Of a DNA stretch of 64,000 nucleotides, positions 51,812 through 58,895 are shown one piece after another. The position numbers and the translations under genes are program-made. Positions within the stretch are counted from its first letter, which is position 1, and each line of letters begins with the position of its first letter. The notes below the pieces were generated by a model, which saw nothing but the letters and a program-made list of their open reading frames with translations, made no database searches and was not told the origin of the DNA. Source of the DNA: Tychonema bourrellyi FEM_GT703 (GTDB taxonomy: Bacteria > Cyanobacteriota > Cyanobacteriia > Cyanobacteriales > Microcoleaceae); contig NZ_NXIB02000002.1 in NCBI RefSeq assembly GCF_002412335.2, positions 1 through 64,000 of the forward strand. Direction: 5' to 3'.

Positions 51812-51852
51812 GAGGTGTAATAGCTCTAGATGGATTAAATCTATTACACCTC
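51812..51852 (-). promoter_or_regulatory. Hairpin between the second linker gene and cpeR-like gene
   Basis: GAGGTGTAATAG and its exact complement (12-bp arms, 17-base loop) lie 16 bases downstream of the linker stop. No T-run follows, so it is more likely an RNA-processing or stability element, or a weak attenuator, than a full terminator. Confidence 0.55.
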
Positions 51853-51867
51853 TTGTTTTGGTTTGAT

Positions 51868-52617
51868 TTAGTTGATCTCCGTGATGCTCGCAATTTTTCC
51901 AGAAGTGCGATTAATCCGCTGAATTTGCGAGCTCATATGGTTGCCTTGCACAATGTATGTCGTGGTACTGCGGCGCCGAGGTCGATCGAACTTAGACCCT
52001 GTTACTACAATCTTGAACATCTTTTCAGTTGCGACATAAGCGCCCCCGCGACTGGTTGCAGGCTTAATCGTGTTGGCGCTGTTGGTGGCAACGGCGTAGA
52101 CTAACTGAGAGGCTTTGACGGCACTGTCGATTTGAGCGAAACCGCGATCGAGAGCAAACATTCGGTTGTAGCCGACTTGCTTGGTATTTGCCTCGCTGCT
52201 TCTGCCTCGGTAGTAGGGAGCAATGTTTTCACCAAAAGCAGTTTGATACTCATCACTGTCGATATAGGAGTCTATTTCGGCAGCGTAGCCTTGTTCAACA
52301 CAGCGGATAATGTGCTCGGAAATTTCAGTTTGATCTTGGGGAGCACGGCCTAGTATGTGCAGGAAATTGAGTTCTACAAATCGGTAAGGAGCGCATTTTT
52401 GAAAGTAGCGAGTGCTATAGAAGTCAGATTTAGCAACTAATCGCACAAATTCACGGACGGATATACTGCGATCGCTCAATTGAGATTCCGCAGATACCAA
52501 ACGTTCGCTTTCCATCACATGGGGATTGCCCAAAACCTGCTTATAGACTGCGCGAATCACAGCTTGCACTTCATCTACACCGCTGGTTGGCCACAGTTCA
52601 TATGTCGAATCTTTCAT
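51868..52617 (-). CDS. Phycobilisome rod linker (CpcC/CpeC/CpeE-like)
   Basis: A 249-aa rod linker. A linker domain occupies about residues 10-150 (VDEVQAVIRAVYKQVLGNPH, then FVELNFLHILGRAPQDQTEI and YIDSDEYQTAFGENIAPYYR). A C-terminal CpcD-like domain follows at about 195-249 (EKMFKIVVTGSKFDRPRRRS, ending SGKIASITEIN). The domain order is that of 30-35 kDa rod linkers that join biliprotein hexamers. Which biliprotein it joins (phycocyanin, phycoerythrin or phycoerythrocyanin) is not certain; the cpeR-like neighbour favours phycoerythrin. It is the second gene of the probable CcaR-controlled operon. Confidence 0.88.
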   Translation of the reverse strand: MKDSTYELWPTSGVDEVQAVIRAVYKQVLGNPHVMESERLVSAESQLSDRSISVREFVRLVAKSDFYSTRYFQKCAPYRFVELNFLHILGRAPQDQTEISEHIIRCVEQGYAAEIDSYIDSDEYQTAFGENIAPYYRGRSSEANTKQVGYNRMFALDRGFAQIDSAVKASQLVYAVATNSANTIKPATSRGGAYVATEKMFKIVVTGSKFDRPRRRSTTTYIVQGNHMSSQIQRINRTSGKIASITEIN

Positions 52618-52820
52618 TACAATTAATCTCCGTTACAGATAGTTGGTAATACAGGAATGATATCAATTCCGATTGCATCGGAATGATTGTTGATTGTTGA
52701 TTGTTGATTGTTGACTCGATTGAAGCAAAGTTCTGAATCCCGATCGCAAGCCCCCGAATAATTCTTCAATCTAAAATCCAAAATCTAAAATCTAAAATTG
52801 ATTGATTGATTGATTCTTGA
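52618..52820. other. Linker-gene spacer with short tandem repeats
   Basis: Between the two linker genes lie GATTGTTGATTGTTGATTGT (about 52687-52710), AAAATCCAAAATCTAAAATC (about 52774-52797) and TTGATTGATTGATTGATTC (about 52798-52816). Such microsatellites recur near 41860. They are likely slippage products and carry no gene. Confidence 0.7.
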
Positions 52821-53681
52821 TTAAACAACAGTGATACTAGCGATCACGCCACCCTGTTTGTGAATCCGTTGATAAGCTTGGGATAGATCGTTAAAGGGGA
52901 CTAGGTAAACCTGGTTACTGCGACGGAACTTGGAAACCCGATTCACCACATTTGCGCGATAACCCGTAACTTCAATGCGGTAGACTTTCCCGTTTTCATC
53001 CGATCCAGCACCATGACGAGTCCGGGCACTACCCAATGGATTGCGGAATGTCGATCCACTGCTGGCTGGAGAAATGACAGCGGTTGGCGTTCCCTGAATC
53101 ACCAAGGAATTCAAGCGTGGACTCTTACCTACCAGATTGCCCTTCAGGCTACTGCTAGAAGCACCTCGCACCAACTCGAAGGTATGGGTAAACTGCACCA
53201 TGCTTTGGCAAGCTTCGGTTTTGTATCCCCGGATGTAGGGAACAATGTCGTCTCCAAACGTATTCTGGTATTCATCGCTGTCGAGATAAGAATCGATTTC
53301 CGCCTCGAAGCCCTGGGTATCCAGAATGGTACTTTTGCCCCGCATTTCTTCGAGATCTAGGGGAGGACGACCCAGCAGATGTCTGAAGTTGAGTTCGATC
53401 GCTCGATAACGCGCACAACTGTCGAAAAATCGCGATCGATACAACTCAGATTTTGCCATCTGTCGCACAAAGTCCCGCACCGTCAGTTCACCACGCTTAA
53501 ACTGCGACTCAGGAACACTGAGGCGTTCGCTTTCCATCACGTAGGCATTTCCGAACACTTGTCGGTAGACTGCCTTAATAATGATTTCAAGGTCTTCATT
53601 TGAGTTGCCTGTAACCCATTCGAGCGGTGGGGTTTCATCAAACAGGCTGACTCCCAATCTTGAAGCAGGTCCAAAAGCCAT
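52821..53681 (-). CDS. Phycobilisome rod linker (CpcC-like)
   Basis: A 286-aa linker, first gene behind the G-box-like element. It opens MAFGPASRLGVSLFDETPPL, the usual N terminus of CpcC. The linker domain lies at about 18-165 (IIIKAVYRQVFGNAYVMESE, RAIELNFRHLLGRPPLDLEE, SYLDSDEYQNTFGDDIVPYI) and the CpcD-like domain at about 230-286 (GKVYRIEVTGYRANVVNRVS, GGVIASITVV). It would connect phycocyanin hexamers within rods. Together with the membrane linker it can build the CpcL-type rod. Its sequence is nearer typical phycocyanin linkers than the following gene's. Confidence 0.9.
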   Translation of the reverse strand: MAFGPASRLGVSLFDETPPLEWVTGNSNEDLEIIIKAVYRQVFGNAYVMESERLSVPESQFKRGELTVRDFVRQMAKSELYRSRFFDSCARYRAIELNFRHLLGRPPLDLEEMRGKSTILDTQGFEAEIDSYLDSDEYQNTFGDDIVPYIRGYKTEACQSMVQFTHTFELVRGASSSSLKGNLVGKSPRLNSLVIQGTPTAVISPASSGSTFRNPLGSARTRHGAGSDENGKVYRIEVTGYRANVVNRVSKFRRSNQVYLVPFNDLSQAYQRIHKQGGVIASITVV

Positions 53682-53788
53682 TTAACAGTAATCTCCAAAA
53701 TTAAGAATAAAAAGGGTGGGAGAATTTGACCCATCCAATTGCTTATGCGACCCAGAATTACATATCACAAGTAAAGGAATGAGTCAGA

Positions 53789-53810
53789 AAACGGTAAAGA
53801 AATCGGAAAG
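53789..53810 (-). promoter_or_regulatory. CcaR G-box-like direct repeat upstream of the linker operon
   Basis: On the minus strand, CTTTCCGATTT (53810-53800) is followed without gap by CTTTACCGTTT (53799-53789). The Synechocystis CcaR box, as I recall it, is a tandem CTTTNCNATTT; the first half here fits exactly and the second with one change. It lies 107 bases before the first linker ATG. A TATGTAAT stretch about 24 bases further on is a possible -10 element. Confidence 0.75.
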
Positions 53811-54026
53811 ATTCTTAATAAGTAACAAATCTTGATTTTTAGCAATATTTTTTAAGAAAGCGTTGGCCGATGGTTTCTGAGTCTCCCTTGAGTCAAAACT
53901 TGTTGACATCTCGATCGACGATCCGTAAAATTTGGGTGCCAAATTCTAATAAAATGTTGAGAAGTGAGTGATGCCGATCGCACTATTTCGATTAAGCTGA
54001 TGAGGTTGGCTCACTCAATCTTTTCT

Positions 54027-54051
54027 AAAAGTCACTAACTAAGTGACTTTT
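54027..54051 (+). promoter_or_regulatory. Hairpin just upstream of the ccaR-like gene
   Basis: AAAAGTCACT and its complement enclose a five-base loop (AACTA), and TTACTC follows. The hairpin ends 23 bases before ATG 54075. It could be a leader hairpin affecting translation or an operator for autoregulation; a weak terminator is also possible. Confidence 0.45.
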
Positions 54052-54074
54052 TACTCTCCCCCAGCCTCTCTCAT

Positions 54075-54800
54075 ATGAGGATTCTCTTGGTTGAAGACGA
54101 TCTGCGCCTTGCAGAAACCTTGGCAGAAGCCCTGACAGACCAGCGCTATGTTGTTGATATTGTTACCGATGGGGAATCTGGGTGGCATCAAGCAAATATG
54201 CTCAATTATGATTTGCTGCTGCTAGATTTGATGTTACCAGAACTCGATGGCATTAGTTTGTGTCATAGATTGCGATCGCATGGCTATACTATGCCCGTCC
54301 TGATGATCACAGCCCGTGACACCCTCAGTGATGAAATTAATGGGCTTGATGCTGGGGCCGATGATTATGTTGTCAAGCCTGTAGATTTGCAAAAGCTGTT
54401 TGCTCGAATTCGAGCCTTATTACGTCGAGGAAGTAGCACTTCCCCGCCGATTTTAGAATGGGAAGAAATTCGCCTCAACCCCAGTACCTATGAAGTCAGC
54501 TATGGACACACTCCACTTCATCTGACACCCAAAGAATACGCAATTCTGGAACTTCTCTTGCGAAATGGTCGGCGTGTTCTTAGTCGAAGTGTGATGATTG
54601 AACACGTCTGGTCGTTGGAATCTCCTCCTGAAGAAAATACCGTCAAAGTTCACATCAGAAGTCTGCGCCAAAAACTCAAAGCTGCTGGAGTAACTGAAGA
54701 TTTAATTGAGACGGTTCACAGTATGGGCTATCGTCTGAAGCAATCAGATTCCCCTACAAATTTGATCGGCAATTCTTTGGAATTTAAAACTACTGGTTAA
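54075..54800 (+). CDS. ccaR: CcaR-like OmpR-family response regulator
   Basis: A 241-aa response regulator with receiver domain (1-118; acidic pocket Glu7-Asp8-Asp9, phosphorylation site Asp51 in LLLLDLMLPELDG, switch Lys in YVVKPVD). A winged-helix DNA-binding domain follows (about 127-225; LTPKEYAILELLLRNGRRVL, then EENTVKVHIRSLRQKLKAAG and GYRLK). The text, including LAETLAEAL and RTLL-RRGSST-PILEW-IRL spacing, is close to CcaR of Synechocystis as I remember it. CcaR phosphorylated by CcaS under green light activates cpcG2. It is divergent to the linker operon, whose upstream region holds the probable binding box. Confidence 0.88.
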   Translation: MRILLVEDDLRLAETLAEALTDQRYVVDIVTDGESGWHQANMLNYDLLLLDLMLPELDGISLCHRLRSHGYTMPVLMITARDTLSDEINGLDAGADDYVVKPVDLQKLFARIRALLRRGSSTSPPILEWEEIRLNPSTYEVSYGHTPLHLTPKEYAILELLLRNGRRVLSRSVMIEHVWSLESPPEENTVKVHIRSLRQKLKAAGVTEDLIETVHSMGYRLKQSDSPTNLIGNSLEFKTTG

Positions 54801-54861
54801 AAGAAGAAGGAAGAAGGAAGAAGGAAGAATGTTTTTCGCGATAGAAAAAAACATAATAAAT

Positions 54862-54894
54862 AGAACCCCGACTTCTTTAAGAAATCGGGGTTCT
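54862..54894. terminator. Hairpin AGAACCCCGA...TCGGGGTTCT
   Basis: Arms of ten exact bases (54862-54871 and 54885-54894), extended inward by CTTC-TTTAAGAAA pairing, form a strong hairpin 62 bases after the ccaR stop. The same hairpin type is frequent in cyanobacterial genomes and sits between convergent genes here, so it can end transcription from both sides. A GGAAGAA microsatellite lies before it (54803-54829). Confidence 0.65.
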
Positions 54895-54917
54895 AACAGA
54901 ATAAAACAATGCTAAAG

Positions 54918-55151
54918 CTAGACTTCAGAAGATACCAATTCAACCTCATCTTCTTTGAGATGAGTTTTAAATTTTTTGTCAAACTGTACTAGGATTGGCC
55001 AATTGGCACTGACAGGTCTACCGTGCCATTCTTGAACGATGGCTACTATTTCTCCTTCCATACCCTTCACATCAAATGGTTGATTGCGATTTTGAGGATG
55101 GTGGTAGACAACAACTGAGTTTTTAATGCAAACGCGATCGCCAACTTTCAT
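54918..55151 (-). CDS. ftrV: Ferredoxin-thioredoxin reductase, variable chain
   Basis: A 77-aa protein from ATG 55151 (MKVGDRVCIKNSVVVYHHPQ). It continues FDVKGMEGEIVAIVQEWHGR and PVSANWPILVQFDKKFKTHL. This is the SH3-like variable subunit of ferredoxin-thioredoxin reductase, which with the iron-sulfur catalytic chain passes electrons from photosynthetic ferredoxin to thioredoxin. Length (about 75 aa) is normal; the frame continues 13 codons upstream but those are outside the family. The catalytic chain gene is elsewhere. Confidence 0.93.
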   Translation of the reverse strand: MKVGDRVCIKNSVVVYHHPQNRNQPFDVKGMEGEIVAIVQEWHGRPVSANWPILVQFDKKFKTHLKEDEVELVSSEV

Positions 55152-55252
55152 AGATTTAAAATTTAGTGCTCTTTCTTCACAACTGTGCAAAGCTTACAAC
55201 TGCTTAAAACTTGTATGCTTTGCGAACGGTCTTTTTATCTTCCCATATAACA

Positions 55253-55313
55253 GGACACGGCAGTGCCGTGTCCCTACAATTAATCGGGGTAGGGACACGG
55301 CACTGCCGTGTCC
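55253..55313. repeat. Two GGACACGGCA palindromes
   Basis: GGACACGGCAGTGCCGTGTC plus C at 55253-55273 and AGGGACACGGCACTGCCGTG plus TC at 55292-55313 are near-perfect palindromes separated by TACAATTAATCGGGGT. The target of the MITE at 19255 and a remnant at about 34249 belong to this family. Confidence 0.85.
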
Positions 55314-55386
55314 TCTACAATTAATCGTGTCCTCTTGCGTTTTTATGGGCGGGCTAGAAGCCCACCCCACAAGAAAATTCATCAGT

Positions 55387-55441
55387 TGTGGAACAGGCAT
55401 CTTGCCTGTTCATCAGTTGTGGAACAGGCATCTTGCCTGTT
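55387..55441 (+). repeat. Two direct copies of the TGTGGAACAGGC palindrome
   Basis: Copies lie at 55387-55411 and 55418-55441, both preceded by CATCAGT, just past the 3' end of the glycosidase gene. Confidence 0.88.
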
Positions 55442-55456
55442 TGATTGATTTCCAGG

Positions 55457-58225
55457 TTAATCGGAAAACGATCGCCCTAATTGATCCAACCAACACTCAA
55501 CATCAACCGCGAGGGTTTGACCCAACTCCAGCAACTGCCGAATCACGGGTAACTCCCAGCCGCTGTCTGAGTCGAGGATATCCAGGCCAACGGGGTCGAT
55601 CGCACTTTTGGTCGTCGAACCAGTTTGTCGTTGCAGCCAGCCCAAACACAGAGGCACAATTTGACTGTGCATCGAATCAAAATACAGTTCCTGCGATCGA
55701 TCCAAACACAAACCCAGCCCCAGCCGATTACCGACAGCAATCAAACGCTCAATGCTGCGAATATCAACTTCCAACTCAATAGGAGACAGCAGTGTCAAAT
55801 CAGAACCCTCTTGCAATAGCGCCTTCAGAAACCTGTAAATCAGCCTTTCCAAAATGTGTCTGACTTCAGGAACTTTGAGCCAACAGCGGAGGTTGTTTGC
55901 TTCAGTGGAAATTGCCTCGATTTCCGCCAGCAGTGACTCAGCGTCAGCCGTTTCCCGTTCCAAGGCCTTTGCCGCCGTCAAACAGCGGTGTCCCAAAGCT
56001 ACTTCAGCCGCCACCTGCAACTCCACAGGTACTACCAACTCATCGCGGTGGAAGGCCATCATCACCCCGTAATTTTCGCGGTAAACCTGAGTGTAAAGCT
56101 GATCCAATCTGGTCAAATTTTCCTGACTTAGCAGTCGCACAATCCGGTGACGTTCTTCAGCGAACAAATTCCGCAAGCTAAAAGACTGATCTCCAAACAA
56201 GCGAACCATTTCGAGAATTGCGTGGGCTGCTGAAGCTTCTTGCAAGACTCCAAACAGCCGTTGTTTCAGCATAGTGTAGGATCGATCGCTACCAAAAGGC
56301 TGAATACAGCAGTGGAAATCCCAGCCGCCAAGGTGGAATGCCGCAAACACAAAAAGTTCTGTTTCCCGCGTAATTTCGGATGTTAACTGCAATTGACCCA
56401 CACCCAGAGTCATTGATCCCATGCGCTGAATCTGGAAATCTAGCTGCTGGGCCTGATAGCAGTAAACTCGTTGTTCGCGGGGATATTTGGCAAACAGGGA
56501 ACTGATGGCGTAGTGGGCTGCAACTTGTTTGAGACTGACTTGGGCTGTGGTAACGAGTTGGCGGTAAACTTCTGCCCCAGTTTTGAAGCATTCAACATTA
56601 CTTGGTGCTAAGTCAAGCCGATCGACAAAATCCTTTTCTAGCTGGACACCGGTCACTTCCCCGGCTAATTCCACCGCCCTAGCTGCATAGCGCAATATTT
56701 GCACACCTTCGGGGCGAGATATTTCTTCAAAAAACCAGCCGCAGCTAGTGAACATCAACAGGGCGTGGCGCTGCATTTCCAACAGTCGCAGTGCATCTAC
56801 CTGTTCTGCTGCGTCGAGAGGGTGAAGTTGATGTTTGGAGAGGAAGTTGTCAACATTGGCCTGGGTGCGATCGCCTATAACATCAATATATTCATCTCGC
56901 GCCGCCCAGGGATCGCGAAATAACTTGCGCCCCGCTTCCTCATAAATGGGAATCAGTCGATCGCGCAGCCAATTCAGAGTATCCCGCAAAGGCCGACGCC
57001 ATTTGAGATGCCATCCACCGCCACCACCGCAGCCACAATCATCTTGCCAGCGATCGACCCCATGAGAACAACTCCAAGCCGTCACGGGCTTCAGTTCCAC
57101 TTCCCAAGCACTAGGATTTTGGCTTAAATAGTGAGCAAAATTCGTCACCGTCCAGCCACGGCGGGGAAACTCTTCTGTAAAAGCGTAGGCGAGGCATTTT
57201 TCCGTACTGTGTTTGTGGTGTCCGAAGGTTTCGCCGTCGGTAGCCACTGAGATTAACTGGGCCGGCCGGTGGTCTCCGCGCACCGCTTGACCCAAACGCC
57301 CTGCTAGGTGGTTGCTGGTGCTGAGAACGTCGTTGAAGCCCATATCCCGCGAGATCGGGCCATCGTAGAAAAAGATATCGATGTAGGGAGTATTAGTTGT
57401 CGCTTCAGAATTGTGGCCGTTGCCGCGGCTAGAGTTATGACTACTAAGCGGGGAGAGTTGGTTGGAAACCGCCCATCGCAGTTCTGGTTTCAAGTAGCAG
57501 CGGTAGGGCCGAGTCGGATCGATTTGACCGCCCCCGACTTCATGCCATTCGGGATTGCTATTGTCATGGCTGGGAAGGTGGCGACAGCGTTCGGCTTGGG
57601 AGGGGGCAAGGACAATGAAACGAATGCCTTCAGCGACCAAAACTTCGAGGGTGGCGTAGTCTACGGCGGTTTCGGCCAGCCACATTCCTTCGGGATCACG
57701 ATCGAACCGGGAACGGAAATCGGCAACTCCCCACCGAATTTGGGTATGTTTGTCTCGCTCGTTGGCCAGCGGCATGATGATGTGATTGTATACTTGGGCG
57801 ATCGCATTGCCATGACCATTGAGTCTTTGACAGCTTTTGCGATCGGCCTCGATAATCCGCTGATAGACTTCTGCGTCATAGCGTTGCAGCCAACTCATCA
57901 GGGTTGGGCCGATGTTGAAGCTGAGATATTCGTAGTTGTTGACGATTCCTGCGACTTCCCCGCGATCGTTCAGGATGCGCGCAAAAGCGTTGGGGCGGTA
58001 GCACTCATAGTTAATGCGTTCGTTCCAGTCGTGGAAGGGATGGGCACTACCTTGGCGTTCGATCGCATCTAGGTAAGGATTTTCGCGGGGTGGCTGGTAG
58101 AAGTGCCCGTGAACCGTCACGCACACTCCGGTTGCTGTCGCTGGGATGTTTTGGGTTCCGGCCGCTACTTCCCCTTTATCGGAAAAAGTTAGCTGATCGG
58201 ATTTAGTTTGAAAAATGGAAACCAT
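55457..58225 (-). CDS. GH57-type glycosidase with DUF3536
   Basis: A 922-aa protein of the large cyanobacterial GH57/DUF3536 family, annotated as alpha-amylase or alpha-mannosidase like. The GH57 start VCVTVHGHFYQPPRENPYLD carries the conserved HxH motif. Later come YEYLSFNIGPTLMSWL, the catalytic-Glu-type segment PEGMWLAETAVDYATLEVLV and VATDGETFGHHKHSTEKCLA, the last with the conserved Asp-Gly-Glu-x-x-x-His. DUF3536 follows from about residue 400. The substrate is unknown; glycogen or cell-wall glucan are candidates. ATG 58225 fits the family. It is monocistronic. Confidence 0.9.
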   Translation of the reverse strand: MVSIFQTKSDQLTFSDKGEVAAGTQNIPATATGVCVTVHGHFYQPPRENPYLDAIERQGSAHPFHDWNERINYECYRPNAFARILNDRGEVAGIVNNYEYLSFNIGPTLMSWLQRYDAEVYQRIIEADRKSCQRLNGHGNAIAQVYNHIIMPLANERDKHTQIRWGVADFRSRFDRDPEGMWLAETAVDYATLEVLVAEGIRFIVLAPSQAERCRHLPSHDNSNPEWHEVGGGQIDPTRPYRCYLKPELRWAVSNQLSPLSSHNSSRGNGHNSEATTNTPYIDIFFYDGPISRDMGFNDVLSTSNHLAGRLGQAVRGDHRPAQLISVATDGETFGHHKHSTEKCLAYAFTEEFPRRGWTVTNFAHYLSQNPSAWEVELKPVTAWSCSHGVDRWQDDCGCGGGGGWHLKWRRPLRDTLNWLRDRLIPIYEEAGRKLFRDPWAARDEYIDVIGDRTQANVDNFLSKHQLHPLDAAEQVDALRLLEMQRHALLMFTSCGWFFEEISRPEGVQILRYAARAVELAGEVTGVQLEKDFVDRLDLAPSNVECFKTGAEVYRQLVTTAQVSLKQVAAHYAISSLFAKYPREQRVYCYQAQQLDFQIQRMGSMTLGVGQLQLTSEITRETELFVFAAFHLGGWDFHCCIQPFGSDRSYTMLKQRLFGVLQEASAAHAILEMVRLFGDQSFSLRNLFAEERHRIVRLLSQENLTRLDQLYTQVYRENYGVMMAFHRDELVVPVELQVAAEVALGHRCLTAAKALERETADAESLLAEIEAISTEANNLRCWLKVPEVRHILERLIYRFLKALLQEGSDLTLLSPIELEVDIRSIERLIAVGNRLGLGLCLDRSQELYFDSMHSQIVPLCLGWLQRQTGSTTKSAIDPVGLDILDSDSGWELPVIRQLLELGQTLAVDVECWLDQLGRSFSD

Positions 58226-58895
58226 TCGATCGAATCCTCAAGTAGTTAAAGACAAGAAAAAGAGCAAAATTAGTCGCAGAAGCTTTATGTTAGGCGTGTT
58301 TCAGCGTCAGGCTTCTATCGTGGCTCATTTTTGCTAAATAAATTTTGATACATCTGTAGTAGTGTGGACAAAGCATTAGTTCCAAGATGGCAATCATAAA
58401 TCCCTGGGTTTTTCCGTCAATGCTTTGTTGTTGAGTTAGTTAAAAAATGTACTGTTCCTGCTTTCTGGCACTCTCGACCCATTTCAGGTTAGTGTTCGCA
58501 GGGTTGTTGATTGAGTTTTCTTTACATGGCTGGATCATAAAGTATAAAAGCTGAAATTGCAAGTTTCCGCCGCAAAAATTTAATATTTGGCAACAAATCT
58601 TGGTCTATGGTGTTTTGTGGGATATTTTGGGGGCGATCGGGCCTTGGACTCAAGCAGATGCTGTATTTGACGACGAAGTGGGAAAAACAATCAGGTTTTT
58701 GGCGATCGTCTTGTGCAACAACCTGTTGCACAAATTCCTTTTAGAAGGGAATGGCTGGAATCGCTTCAGAAGGCGCAAGCTCAAATTAGTGCTTTGGGAT
58801 TAGCAATTAGCAATTAGAGGGAGAGGGGATTCCGCAGTTCGATATTTTCGTAAAAAACCCGGTTTCTGCTGACCCGATTAAGATTGATAATTTTA
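58226..58895. other. 670-bp gap with a probable decayed gene
   Basis: From about 58590 to 58804 two plus-strand frames look protein-like in succession. The first reads VYGVLWDILGAIGPWTQADA; the second, after a frame change, reads NNQVFGDRLVQQPVAQIPFR then REWLESLQKAQAQISALGL and a stop. No start exists for the second. The pattern suggests a frameshifted gene end of unknown family. The rest (58226-58590) shows only the 5' leader of the glycosidase gene. Confidence 0.35.

Noticed and set aside
53682..54074. Heterocyst- or NtcA-type promoter sites in the linker/ccaR gap
   Set aside because: No GTA-N8-TAC pattern with a -10 box was found by eye; the only convincing element is the G-box-like repeat.
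55126..55782. 218-aa frame across ftrV upstream region, repeats and glycosidase 3' end
   Set aside because: It runs through four repeat copies and antisense of a real gene; no protein features.
57308..58072. 254-aa open frame antisense to the GH57 glycosidase
   Set aside because: A shadow of a strongly supported coding region; no recognisable domain and no ribosome site.
58600..58803. 67-aa gene MVYGVLWDILGAIGP
   Set aside because: A better protein-like frame takes over part way through without a start, so this is more likely a decayed gene than an intact small one.
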